Of a DNA stretch of 56,931 nucleotides, positions 18,625 to 27,260 are shown one piece after another (within the stretch, counting starts at the first letter, position 1; the number at the start of each line of letters is the position of its first letter). Both the position numbers and the translations under genes were made by a program. Origin of the DNA: Bacteroidales bacterium (lineage in GTDB: Bacteria; Bacteroidota; Bacteroidia; Bacteroidales; GCA-2748055); the NCBI GenBank assembly GCA_021740585.1, contig JAIOZM010000018.1:1-56931 (forward strand), in the 5' to 3' direction. Under the pieces are notes generated by a model, which was not told where the DNA came from, ran no database searches, and worked only from the letters and a program-made list of their open reading frames with translations.

Positions 18625-20052
18625 ATGATTAGCAAACAAAATATCATCCTTTCACTTTTAATTGTCGCAGGATTTATTTCTCTGGGATGGTGGTTGATTG
18701 CTGACCCGGTAAAAGAACTTACTACCAGCGAGCCGGGTGCCGACAACAGGGGAAAAGGCGTGGAAGTGAATCTGAATATTAATATTGGTGAATTTTATGA
18801 GCACATTACAAATGAATCCAGTGATCTGAAGGAAACCTGGCCAAGATTTCGTGGTGAAGATTTTGACAACATAAGTAAGTCAAAAGTGGCCCTTATCGAT
18901 AAATTTGGCCCAAACGGTCCGGATATTAAATGGAGAATTCATCTTGGAGAAGGTCATGCCGGGGCTGCTATTTACGAAGGTAAAGTTTATGTTCTCGATT
19001 ACGATGAGGAATTACGCTCCGATATGCTGAGATGCTATTCTCTTGAATCGGGCACTGAACTGTGGAAACGCTGGTATAAAGTAAATATTAAACGGAATCA
19101 CGGCATGTCGAGAACTGTACCGGCTGTTACTAAGGATTATATTCTTACCATTGGACCCAGGAGTCACGTGATGTGTGTGAACCGCGAAGATGGGGAGTTA
19201 AGGTGGGGACTGAATGTGGAAGCCGAATACCATACAGATATTCCCTTTTGGTACACCGGTCAATGTCCTTTAATTGATGAGGGTAAGGCTATTATCGCCA
19301 CCGGAGGGAGTGCCCTTATGGTGGCTATTGATCTGGAAAGTGGAGAAAAAATATGGGAAACTCCAAACGAAGGGAATTGGGCTATGTCGCATTCCTCGAT
19401 TATGCCATTTAACTATAAAGGAGTAAAAATGTATGTTTACAGCGGCATTGGCGGAGTTTTTGGCATAGCTGCGGAAGGTGAAAATGCAGGCAAAATTCTA
19501 TGGAAATCAACCGAATGGAATCACCAGGTTGTGGCACCCTCACCGCTTTGTATGCCCGACGGGAAGATTTTTCTTTCTGCAGGATATGGAGCCGGGAGCA
19601 TGGTGGTTCAGTTAAAAATGGAAGCAGATGTATTCTCAGTTGAAACTCTTCAAAAATACGCCCCTAAAGAAGGTCTGGCAAGTGAACAGCAAACACCGGT
19701 TGTTTATGATGGTCACGTTTTTGGTATATTGCCGAAAGATGCAGGTCAGTACAGAAATCAGTTCGTTTGTGTAAATCCTGCCGACTTTACGCAAATTATT
19801 TGGTCGAGCGGACCAACCGTGCGCTTCGGACTCGGACCATATATGATCGCTGACGGGAAATTCTTTATTCTAAGTGATGATGGAACACTCACTATAGCAA
19901 AACCCTCTGTTAAACAATACATTCAGCTCGATCAGGCTAAAATTCTTGATGGACAGGATGCATGGGGACCACTGGCCATTGCTGATGGCTACCTGATAAT
20001 GCGCGATTCGGAAACCATGCTGTGTATTGATATTGCAAAAAAACGACATTAA
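18625..20052 (+). CDS. Membrane-anchored PQQ-like beta-propeller protein
   Basis: 475 residues. One N-terminal hydrophobic helix (residues 7-25, IILSLLIVAGFISLGWWLIA) has no clear cleavage site, so it is likely a periplasmic protein anchored in the inner membrane. After an acidic linker the propeller opens with the family signature WPRFRGEDFDN. It continues through blades such as LRCYSLESGTELWKRWY, VMCVNREDGELRWGLNVE and MVAIDLESGEKIWETP. Several histidines near GLGEGHAG-type loops are conserved in related propellers, but no quinoprotein catalytic set can be assigned. The gene opens the tight part of the cluster (18 bases before the next ATG). Function is inferred only from its redox neighbours. 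Confidence 0.85.
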   Translation: MISKQNIILSLLIVAGFISLGWWLIADPVKELTTSEPGADNRGKGVEVNLNINIGEFYEHITNESSDLKETWPRFRGEDFDNISKSKVALIDKFGPNGPDIKWRIHLGEGHAGAAIYEGKVYVLDYDEELRSDMLRCYSLESGTELWKRWYKVNIKRNHGMSRTVPAVTKDYILTIGPRSHVMCVNREDGELRWGLNVEAEYHTDIPFWYTGQCPLIDEGKAIIATGGSALMVAIDLESGEKIWETPNEGNWAMSHSSIMPFNYKGVKMYVYSGIGGVFGIAAEGENAGKILWKSTEWNHQVVAPSPLCMPDGKIFLSAGYGAGSMVVQLKMEADVFSVETLQKYAPKEGLASEQQTPVVYDGHVFGILPKDAGQYRNQFVCVNPADFTQIIWSSGPTVRFGLGPYMIADGKFFILSDDGTLTIAKPSVKQYIQLDQAKILDGQDAWGPLAIADGYLIMRDSETMLCIDIAKKRH

Positions 20053-20070
20053 ACTTTTATTTACCGAATA

Positions 20071-21039
20071 ATGAGTAAAAAAGGACTTAGCATATTAATT
20101 GTCGCCATAATCGTAGTTATTATCGGAATAATAATTATAGATTTTATTGGGAATAATGCCCTGAACCGGGGTGGAAATCCTTATGAATATAATGTTGATG
20201 AGTACAAAGAAGTAGACCCTTCTTTAATTCATTATAAGGAAACAAAAAATATAGCTCTTGGTGATATTATTCCAAGGGGAATGGATATTTTCAAAGGTGA
20301 TATCTATATTACCGGCGAGAATTTTCTGAAAGTTATTGGGATACATGGCGTTCAAAAATTAAACATTTCTCTTGAAGAATCAGGAATCTGCGTTTTAGCC
20401 AGAGATGAATTCATAATTGCCGGACTGGAGCAGGAAGTTCTTATTTTTGATCATATGGGAAAACTCATCAATTCCTGGAAACCTGATACTGAAACGACGT
20501 ATATTACCTCTCTGGCTATATTGAACAACATTCTTTTTGTGGCAGATGCAGGAAACAGAAGGGTGCTTAAATATACTACTGAAGGTAACTATTTGGGTGA
20601 ATTTGAAGGAAAATCGGAAAGTGATGACCAACACGGCTTCATTATTCCAAGTCCGCATTTTGATATGGTGGTAAATGAATTTGACGAACTGTGGATAGTA
20701 AATCCCGGGAAGCATGCCATTGAAAATTATAACGAAAAAGGAGAACTCAGAGGATTCTGGGCAAGCAGCTCCATGAATATAGAAGGATTCACCGGCTGTT
20801 GCAATCCTGCTGAAATAGCCGTCCTTAGCAATGGTTCCTTCGTTACAAGCGAAAAAGGAATGGTAAGAATAAAAATATATTCTCAGTCGGGTGAGCTCGA
20901 AAGTGTGGTGGCCGCCCCCGAAAAATTTCAGGAAGAAGGAACAGCTCCTGATGTAAAAGTAGATGAAAACGATGTGGTTTACGCCCTCGATTTTGACAGG
21001 AAATTGATTCGGGTCTTTGAAAAAAAATTGTCTGAATAG
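20071..21039 (+). CDS. Membrane-anchored NHL-repeat-like beta-propeller
   Basis: 322 residues. The N-terminal hydrophobic helix (about residues 6-27, ILIVAIIVVIIGIIIIDFIG) acts as an uncleaved anchor. The remainder carries NHL-type six-bladed propeller repeats (LFVADAGNRRVLKYTTEGNY, ELWIVNPGKHAIENYNEKGE, VYALDFDRKLIRVFEK), with the DxGNxRVxxY pattern typical of that fold. NHL propellers usually bind proteins, sugars or nucleotides. A CC pair (FTGCCNPAEIAV) is present in a surface-loop-like position and could be a disulfide or metal site; that is speculation. It sits 18 bases after one propeller gene and 11 bases before the cysteine-rich membrane peptide, so it is clearly co-transcribed. Confidence 0.82.
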   Translation: MSKKGLSILIVAIIVVIIGIIIIDFIGNNALNRGGNPYEYNVDEYKEVDPSLIHYKETKNIALGDIIPRGMDIFKGDIYITGENFLKVIGIHGVQKLNISLEESGICVLARDEFIIAGLEQEVLIFDHMGKLINSWKPDTETTYITSLAILNNILFVADAGNRRVLKYTTEGNYLGEFEGKSESDDQHGFIIPSPHFDMVVNEFDELWIVNPGKHAIENYNEKGELRGFWASSSMNIEGFTGCCNPAEIAVLSNGSFVTSEKGMVRIKIYSQSGELESVVAAPEKFQEEGTAPDVKVDENDVVYALDFDRKLIRVFEKKLSE

Positions 21040-21050
21040 AAAGTGTAAAT

Positions 21051-21254
21051 ATGAAAAGAAAAGAATTTATTAACTTGTCTTTCAGAACTGCTATCCTGCT
21101 GTTTATGGCTGCAATTGTCGCCCTTTTTGCTTCAAAGAACCAGATTGAAAAAGCAGGAACCTGCAGCACAAATCCGAATTGTAAGTCATGCAATAAACTA
21201 GCTGATTGCTCTCTTGATGAAGCTAAAATCTTTAAGAAAAATGGCCGAAAATAA
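21051..21254 (+). CDS. Small membrane peptide with four regularly spaced cysteines
   Basis: 67 residues. A short basic start (MKRKEF) is followed by one hydrophobic segment (about residues 12-28, TAILLFMAAIVALFASK). The tail holds CSTNPNCKSCNKLADC, that is C-x5-C-x2-C-x5-C, then a basic end. The pattern is not a haem-c motif (no CxxCH) and not a classical ferredoxin motif. A metal or Fe-S site, or two disulfides, are possible. The peptide lies between the NHL propeller and the Tat ferredoxin, and its last 14 bases overlap the next gene. I read it as a real gene because of this spacing, its coherent membrane-plus-cysteine layout and the sensible start. Topology (Cys domain outside, by positive-inside rule) is inference. 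Confidence 0.7.
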   Translation: MKRKEFINLSFRTAILLFMAAIVALFASKNQIEKAGTCSTNPNCKSCNKLADCSLDEAKIFKKNGRK

Positions 21255-21816
21255 AAAACTCGACAGACGTGATTTTATTCAGAAAGGAGCCCGGATTACT
21301 CTGGGCGCATCTCTTGCCGGGATTGGGATTGCAGCAGCAACAAAAGCTTCTGCCGAAAAATATGTCTGGCAGATAGATCCCTTCAAATGCACCCAATGCG
21401 GGCGCTGTGCCACTGATTGCGTTAAAAATCCTTCTGCCGTAAAATGTGTTCATGCCTACGACCTTTGTGGCTATTGCGATCTTTGTGGGGGATATTTCAA
21501 ACCCGGAGCCAACAAATTAGAGACGGGTGCCGAGAATCAATTATGTCCAACAGCCGCCATTGAAAGAAGGTTTATTGAGGAACCTTATTTTGAATTTATT
21601 ATTGATGAAGAACTTTGCATTGGATGCGGTAAATGCGTAAAAGGATGTGGAGCTTTTGGAAATGGATCATTACACCTTCAGATTCGTCACGATCTATGCG
21701 ACAATTGTAACGAATGTGCTATCGCAAGAGTATGTCCTTCTGATGCCATTTCACGAATTCCTGCCAGTCAGGCTTATATTATTAAAGGAAATTTTACTGA
21801 AACACAAGAAAGCTAA
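21241..21816 (+). CDS. Tat-exported polyferredoxin, NapG/MauM-like
   Basis: 191 residues from the ATG at 21241; TTG/ATG codons at 21214/21217 would add nine residues and are less likely. The N-terminus has a twin-arginine signal (LDRRDFIQKGARITLGASLA), indicating export of a folded cofactor protein. The rest has 17 cysteines in ferredoxin spacing: CTQCGRCATDC, CVHAYDLCGYCDLC, LCPTAAI, CIGCGKCVKGC and CDNCNECAIARVCP, enough for four [4Fe-4S] clusters. Size, signal and cluster number match NapG and MauM, which pair with NapH/MauN membrane ferredoxins. The next gene is such a membrane ferredoxin, 3 bases away. No nitrate reductase or methylamine dehydrogenase gene is near, so the partner differs. 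Role: electron transfer on the periplasmic side. Confidence 0.85.
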   Translation: MAENKKLDRRDFIQKGARITLGASLAGIGIAAATKASAEKYVWQIDPFKCTQCGRCATDCVKNPSAVKCVHAYDLCGYCDLCGGYFKPGANKLETGAENQLCPTAAIERRFIEEPYFEFIIDEELCIGCGKCVKGCGAFGNGSLHLQIRHDLCDNCNECAIARVCPSDAISRIPASQAYIIKGNFTETQES

Positions 21817-21819
21817 ACA

Positions 21820-23094
21820 ATGAAAAAAATCCTTTCCAGGATATTCCTCCTGCTGCTGTTCAGCTTTGTGTTTTTCGCTGCCCAAAGTCAGCAAAGATTT
21901 CCCAAACCTGAATTTGAATCGGGTTACGAACAACCCACCCCAACAACTCCTGAGCCCCGCAGTGCTGGTATGGAGTGGGCAGATGTTTTTGTCTTGCTTG
22001 CCGTCTTGTCGATGGCTTCCTGGCTGGCCATAAAAAAAAGATCCCGAAAAGGCATGATATGGCTCTCCCTCTTCACATTAATTTATTTTGGATTTTACAG
22101 AGAAGGATGTATTTGTTCTATTGGATCAATTCAGAATGTCGCGCTGGCATTCTTCGACTCAGGCTACAAATTATCGCTTACGGTTCTGGCCTTTTTCCTT
22201 TTACCCTTAATTTTTGCTTTATTTTTCGGAAGAACATTTTGTGCAGGCGCATGTCCTCTGGGTGCCATTCAGGATCTGATCGTTATTAACCCGGTTTCTA
22301 TACCAAGCTGGGTGAGAAAAACTCTCGATTTCTTTCCTTATGTATACCTTGGATTTGCAATTCTCTTTGCAGCTACAGGCACAGATTTCATAATCTGTCG
22401 CTACGATCCTTTTGTAGGAATATTCAGGATGAATGCTCCCTACATTATGATACTACTTGGAGTTGCTTTTCTTTTTTTGGGTATGTTTTTCGCCAGGCCC
22501 TACTGCAGAGTATTCTGTCCCTACGGTGTATTGCTGAACTGGATGTCGAAATTCTCTAAATGGCATATGACTATTTCTCCCGCCGAATGTATTAAATGTA
22601 AGCTTTGTGAACCCTCCTGCCCCTTCGACGCCATTGAAATCCCCGTAAACGAGAAGGAACGAACAGAAAGTAGCGTTCGTAAAAACCTTAAAAGATTCAG
22701 CTTTTATTTGGTTTTAATTCCTGTCTGGATTCTTGCAGGTGGCTTTGCATTATCGAAAGCTCATGTATTTCTCTCTCGCGCTAATCCTACCGTATATCTT
22801 GCAGAAATTCTTATCACCCATCCTGAATTAAAAACCGACACCGAAAATCTCGACATTCAAACATTCCTCGAGTCGGGAAAATCTATGCAGGAATTGGTGG
22901 AGGAAGCTACATTAATAAGAAATAAATTCAGACGTGGAGGATGGTATCTGGGAGGATTTCTGGGATTGGTTTTAGGTATTATGATAATGAACCAGTTCAC
23001 CATGCGTAAACAGGAAATTTATGAGCCTCACAAAGGCAATTGTTTTAGTTGTGCACGTTGTATAGATTATTGTCCGGTAGAAAAAAAGAAATAA
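21820..23094 (+). CDS. Membrane polyferredoxin, NapH/NosR/MauN-like
   Basis: 424 residues. A signal-like first helix and a Pro-rich linker are followed by about five membrane helices. The hallmark motifs of the family are present: GRTFCAGACPLGAIQD and YCRVFCPYGVLLNW near the membrane face. There is also an extra CIC motif in FYREGCICSIGSIQN, a ferredoxin motif CIKCKLCEPSC with PFDAI, and a C-terminal CFSCARCIDYCP. NapH and relatives pass electrons between quinol or cytoplasmic donors and periplasmic Fe-S proteins. It has no FMN-binding domain, so it is not a full NosR. A segment of about 70 residues (FLSRANPTVYLAEILITHPEL onward) lies between the last two helices and may face the periplasm. 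It is co-transcribed with the Tat ferredoxin and the NADH-type modules. Confidence 0.87.
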   Translation: MKKILSRIFLLLLFSFVFFAAQSQQRFPKPEFESGYEQPTPTTPEPRSAGMEWADVFVLLAVLSMASWLAIKKRSRKGMIWLSLFTLIYFGFYREGCICSIGSIQNVALAFFDSGYKLSLTVLAFFLLPLIFALFFGRTFCAGACPLGAIQDLIVINPVSIPSWVRKTLDFFPYVYLGFAILFAATGTDFIICRYDPFVGIFRMNAPYIMILLGVAFLFLGMFFARPYCRVFCPYGVLLNWMSKFSKWHMTISPAECIKCKLCEPSCPFDAIEIPVNEKERTESSVRKNLKRFSFYLVLIPVWILAGGFALSKAHVFLSRANPTVYLAEILITHPELKTDTENLDIQTFLESGKSMQELVEEATLIRNKFRRGGWYLGGFLGLVLGIMIMNQFTMRKQEIYEPHKGNCFSCARCIDYCPVEKKK

Positions 23095-23095
23095 A

Positions 23096-24913
23096 ATGGA
23101 TCAGGAAGCAAAAATAAAACTCTCTCATCAGATAATGATAATTTCAGGCATTTTCAGCCTGTTTGTTGCCAGTTTACTACTATTCAATTTCTGGCATATG
23201 TATAAAAACGATCCCGTAGAAAGTAAGGCATTGAAAGCCATGGTTGAACAATTGTCTTCTGATCCGGGAAATGAAGAGCTGATAACTGAGATAAGAAATT
23301 ATGACTTACTTGCCCGAAAAGCTTATTTCACGAGCGTTTGGCAGGTTAATACAGGTTCATACCTCTTACTTTTCGGAGGTCTGATTTTTGCCCTTGCCCT
23401 GCGTATCAACACAGATCTACGAAAGAAAATTACGAAACCTGAAGGTTCCAACGAAAAACTATTCCCGGCACGAATCAAAGCGCATCGCTGGTTGTTGGTA
23501 TCCGGTGGTGTTATAATAGCTTTATCGCTGTGGGCAGGATTCGGGAGCAAAAATTATCTGAAATCTTATTCCCCACAGGAAATTGCAGCCCTTCCGGATG
23601 AAGGAATTGAGGTCGTTCAAATTGTTGAGGAATCTTCCCCAAATGCAATTGATCCGGAAACTATTCCCGAAACCAATGAAGCTCAAAATGAAGAGCTTAC
23701 TGAACAACCTGAAAGTCCTGCCAACCCGGACGCCAGAGTCAATAAGATCCATTTTGGATTTGAAGATTTCAGAAAAAACCACAATACCTTCCGGGGACCA
23801 TTTGGTCAGGGTATTTCTTTTCATAAAAATATCCCGACAAACTGGGATGCAACAAGCGGGAAAAATATCAGGTGGAAAGTGGCAACTTCAAAACCCGGTT
23901 ATAATTCACCGGTAATATGGAATGATAAAATTTTTATTTCGGGTGCTGACAAAACAACAAGGATGGTAAGCTGCTTCAATCGCAATAACGGACAATTAAT
24001 CTGGGAACATGAAGTAAAAGATATCCCCGGCTCACCCGCTACCCCACCCAAAACCACAGACGATACAGGGCTCGCAGCACCGACTATGGCTGTGGACGGA
24101 TATTTTGTTTATGCCATTTTTGGAACCGGCGATATTATTGCCTTCGATCTTGACGGGAAAAGAATATGGGCCAGAAATATAGGTGTACCTGTCAATCATT
24201 ACGGTCACTCCTCCTCACTTATGGTCTGGAAAAATAAACTGATAGTGCAATACGATACCGGTAAAGGTGGCCGGATGCTGGCTTTAAATACCGAAACCGG
24301 CGAAGCCGTCTGGGATATTAAAAGAGACAATCTTATTTCGTGGAGCTCACCTGTTCTTGCCGATGTTAAAGGGAAAATACAGATTATTACTTCTGCAGAT
24401 CCCAATGTAGCCGGATACGATATCGAAACCGGGAAAGAATTATGGAAAATTGCCTGCATGATGGGTGAAGTGGCGCCATCGCCGGGCTATTACAATGGAA
24501 TGGTTTATGCCACCAATGAATATGCTATTCTTGCTGCTATCGATCCGTCGGTGCCATCCATTTTATGGGAAAATGACGAATATCTTGCGGAAGTATCCAG
24601 TCCGGTGGCCGCTAACGGAATTTTAATTGTGGCCACAAGTTATGGAGTACTTGTTGCCTACGATGCTATGACAGGTGATAAATACTGGGAACATGAATTC
24701 AGCAATGGTTTTTATTCCTCACCAATGATAGCTGATGGTAAGGTGTATATTATTGATATGGGAGGGATAACGCATATTATTTCAGCTGACAAAACAGGCA
24801 AAATTATCGGACAACCAGAGCTGGGAGAAGACGGCTTTGCCCTTCCCGCATTTGCTGAAGGCCGTATTTACCTGCGAACGAATACGAGTTTATATTGCAT
24901 TGAGGAGGAATAA
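23096..24913 (+). CDS. Polytopic membrane protein with C-terminal PQQ-like propeller
   Basis: 605 residues. Three hydrophobic helices (about 13-37, 87-103 and 128-148) are followed by an acidic Glu/Pro-rich linker (about 155-215). A PQQ-like propeller then fills the rest (FRKNHNTFRGPFGQGIS; MVSCFNRNNGQLIWEHE; IIAFDLDGKRIWARNI; LVAYDAMTGDKYWEHE). The basic loop between helices 2 and 3 suggests that it is cytoplasmic and that the propeller is periplasmic. This layout differs from the other propellers of the cluster, which have one anchor or none. It starts 1 base after the membrane ferredoxin and ends 3 bases before the NuoEF fusion, so it physically links the membrane and cytoplasmic parts of the operon. 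It may anchor the complex; this is inference. Confidence 0.85.
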   Translation: MDQEAKIKLSHQIMIISGIFSLFVASLLLFNFWHMYKNDPVESKALKAMVEQLSSDPGNEELITEIRNYDLLARKAYFTSVWQVNTGSYLLLFGGLIFALALRINTDLRKKITKPEGSNEKLFPARIKAHRWLLVSGGVIIALSLWAGFGSKNYLKSYSPQEIAALPDEGIEVVQIVEESSPNAIDPETIPETNEAQNEELTEQPESPANPDARVNKIHFGFEDFRKNHNTFRGPFGQGISFHKNIPTNWDATSGKNIRWKVATSKPGYNSPVIWNDKIFISGADKTTRMVSCFNRNNGQLIWEHEVKDIPGSPATPPKTTDDTGLAAPTMAVDGYFVYAIFGTGDIIAFDLDGKRIWARNIGVPVNHYGHSSSLMVWKNKLIVQYDTGKGGRMLALNTETGEAVWDIKRDNLISWSSPVLADVKGKIQIITSADPNVAGYDIETGKELWKIACMMGEVAPSPGYYNGMVYATNEYAILAAIDPSVPSILWENDEYLAEVSSPVAANGILIVATSYGVLVAYDAMTGDKYWEHEFSNGFYSSPMIADGKVYIIDMGGITHIISADKTGKIIGQPELGEDGFALPAFAEGRIYLRTNTSLYCIEEE

Positions 24914-24916
24914 AGG

Positions 24917-27259
24917 ATGAGGGTAGATCTTAAAGAAATAGAACAAATTGCTACAAGCATTGGCCGGGACAAAAAGTTTGTAATCCCCATCCTGCAAGCT
25001 ATTCAGAAAAAATACAATTTTCTTCCTGAAGAAGCCCTGGAAAAAGTTTGCGAAATTACGGATATAAGGCCTGCACAAATTATTAGCGTGGCCAGTTTCT
25101 ATTCGCAATTTCGTTTCGAACCCGCGGGAAAGCATATAATTAAGGTATGCATGGGCACCGCCTGCCATGTAAAGGGTGCAGAACAGGTTTACGATGCCTT
25201 CAAACGGGAATTTAAATTGGAAGGCTCTCAGGATACCGACGCTTCAGGAAATTACACCATTGAAAAAGTTAACTGCCTGGGATGCTGCACTCTGGCACCT
25301 GTGGTTCAAATCGATAATATTACATACGGACACGTGAGTTCCGGAACCATAAATGAGGTGCTCAGCGATTTTGAAACGCAAAAAGATGGTTCTGAAAAGA
25401 AACAATTCAGAAAGCCATCTGGCGAAGTAATAAAAGGTGAAATACGTATAGGATTAGGTTCCTGTTGCGTGGCCAGCGGCAGCGATGAAATCCGCGATGC
25501 AGTTAAAAATACTATCGACACAAAAAGTCTGGATGTTAATCTTAAACACGTAGGTTGTGTAGGAATGTGCCATCAGGTGCCGCTGGTAGAGGTCGTACCC
25601 GAAAATGGTGAGGCCATTCTTTATTCAAAAGTAAAAGCAGTAGATATAGATCAAATCATTCAGAAGCATTTTCAACCTAAAAGTAAATTAAAACGTCTTT
25701 CGAATAAAATCGTTAATGCCATAGAAAATGTTGTGGACGATAGTCGCTGGGGTGGAATAGAAAAGTACTCTATCGACGTAAGGGAGAAGCACGTATCTTC
25801 TTTTCTCGACCGGCAAAAACCTATCGCTACTGAATTCAGGGGCATCATTAATCCAATCGATATAAAGGAATATAAAAGCCGGTTTGGATTCAAAGCTCTG
25901 GAAAAATGTCTGAAAAAAAATGATCCTGAATGGCTCATAAACGAAGTGAAGGAAAGCGGTATCAGGGGAAGAGGTGGTGCAGGATTCCCAACAAGCGTAA
26001 AATGGTCGTTGGTAGCTGCTGAAAAAAGCGAAAAAAAATATGTTATCTGCAACGGCGATGAGGGTGATCCGGGGGCTTTTATGGACAGGATGCTTTTGGA
26101 ATCGTATCCGTACCGCATAATTGAAGGAATGATAATCGGCGCATTTGCTGTAGGCTCGGATGAAGGAATTTTTTATATACGAGCCGAATATCCCCTTGCC
26201 GTTACCCGAATTCAGCAGGCCATAAAAATTTGTTATGAGGAAGGTTATCTGGGTGAAAATATTTTGGGAAGCGGATTTACTTTTCATGCCTCTGTTTATC
26301 AGGGTGCAGGTGCTTTTGTTTGTGGGGAAGAAACAGCACTCATTGCCTCCATTGAAGGAAAAAGGGGGTTTCCTCATATCCGTCCTCCCTATCCGGCAAA
26401 AGAAGGCCTTTGGGGGAAACCTACTTTGGTGAATAATACCGAAACTCTGGCTCAGATTGCCTATATTTTACTTCATAATGCAAAAGCATTCAACTCAATC
26501 GGTACTGAAAAATCGAGAGGGACAAAAGTATTTGCTCTCGCCGGAAAAGTTGCACGGGGAGGACTGATAGAGGTTCCCATGGGAATGACCATTCGTGAAG
26601 TAGTGGAAGAAATTGGAGGTGGAGTGGCCAATAACCGGACATTTAAGGCCGTGCAGGTGGGTGGACCTTCCGGCGGCTGCATTCCCGCCTCGATGTCGGA
26701 TACCCGAATCGATTTTGAATCTCTGGCCGAAGTAGGTGCCATGATGGGATCGGGTGGAATGGTTGTGCTCGACGATAAAGACTGTATGGTGGATATCGCA
26801 AAATATTTTCTCTCCTTCACCCAGAACGAATCGTGTGGGAAATGTACCTTTTGCAGGGTGGGAACAAAACGTATGCTGGAAATTCTTGAGAAAATAACCC
26901 GTGGAAAAGGCGTTTCTAAAGATTTGGAGGAATTGGAAAGTCTGGCTGAATGGACCAAAAAAGGTAGTTTATGCGGACTCGGAAAAACTGCCCCTAACCC
27001 TGTATTATCCACCTTAAAATTCTTCAGGGAAGAATATGAAGCACATATAAATGGTATTTGTCCCTCCGGGAAATGCCAGGATATGATTCAATACCATATC
27101 ACCGACGATTGTATCGGGTGTACAAAATGCGCTCAGGAATGCCCGGTTGATGCCATTCCCTTTGCTCCCCATGAAAAGCACCTTATTGATACCGAACTTT
27201 GTATAAAATGCGATAGCTGTCGCCAGGTTTGTCCTATCGATGCTGTTATAACGAAATAA
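24917..27259 (+). CDS. NuoE-NuoF fusion with extra [2Fe-2S] domain and C-terminal 2[4Fe-4S] ferredoxin (HydC-HydB-like)
   Basis: 780 residues, cytoplasmic. Residues 1-155 are a NuoE/HydC thioredoxin-like [2Fe-2S] domain (Cys78, 83, 120, 124). Residues 172-255 are a second thioredoxin-like [2Fe-2S] domain (Cys183/184, 214, 218), as at the start of HydB. Residues 310-715 are NuoF: FMN site GRGGAGFPTS, NADH site GDEGDPGAF and the [4Fe-4S] cysteines 640, 643, 646 and 686. Residues 730-780 are a 2[4Fe-4S] ferredoxin (CIGCTKCAQEC and CIKCDSCRQVC). This order is that of the NADH-oxidising subunits of electron-bifurcating HydABC-type enzymes, here fused in one chain. Complex I NuoF lacks both end domains. 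The reaction is NADH oxidation or NAD+ reduction with ferredoxin-type centres. Bifurcation is possible but not shown. Confidence 0.9.
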   Translation: MRVDLKEIEQIATSIGRDKKFVIPILQAIQKKYNFLPEEALEKVCEITDIRPAQIISVASFYSQFRFEPAGKHIIKVCMGTACHVKGAEQVYDAFKREFKLEGSQDTDASGNYTIEKVNCLGCCTLAPVVQIDNITYGHVSSGTINEVLSDFETQKDGSEKKQFRKPSGEVIKGEIRIGLGSCCVASGSDEIRDAVKNTIDTKSLDVNLKHVGCVGMCHQVPLVEVVPENGEAILYSKVKAVDIDQIIQKHFQPKSKLKRLSNKIVNAIENVVDDSRWGGIEKYSIDVREKHVSSFLDRQKPIATEFRGIINPIDIKEYKSRFGFKALEKCLKKNDPEWLINEVKESGIRGRGGAGFPTSVKWSLVAAEKSEKKYVICNGDEGDPGAFMDRMLLESYPYRIIEGMIIGAFAVGSDEGIFYIRAEYPLAVTRIQQAIKICYEEGYLGENILGSGFTFHASVYQGAGAFVCGEETALIASIEGKRGFPHIRPPYPAKEGLWGKPTLVNNTETLAQIAYILLHNAKAFNSIGTEKSRGTKVFALAGKVARGGLIEVPMGMTIREVVEEIGGGVANNRTFKAVQVGGPSGGCIPASMSDTRIDFESLAEVGAMMGSGGMVVLDDKDCMVDIAKYFLSFTQNESCGKCTFCRVGTKRMLEILEKITRGKGVSKDLEELESLAEWTKKGSLCGLGKTAPNPVLSTLKFFREEYEAHINGICPSGKCQDMIQYHITDDCIGCTKCAQECPVDAIPFAPHEKHLIDTELCIKCDSCRQVCPIDAVITK

Positions 27260-27260
27260 A

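Noticed and set aside
17301-20052. PQQ-dependent alcohol or glucose dehydrogenases
   Set aside because: The proteins are only 404 and 475 residues, lack the vicinal Cys pair and any attached cytochrome domain; only the propeller fold can be claimed.
21820-23094. NosR (nitrous oxide reductase regulator)
   Set aside because: The N-terminal FMN-binding domain of NosR is absent and no nos genes are present; NapH/MauN-like fits better.
25688-26377. Long reading frames on the minus strand inside the NuoEF fusion gene (up to 229 codons)
   Set aside because: They lie antisense to strongly conserved NuoF motifs, have no recognisable domain and no leader; they are shadows of the real frame.
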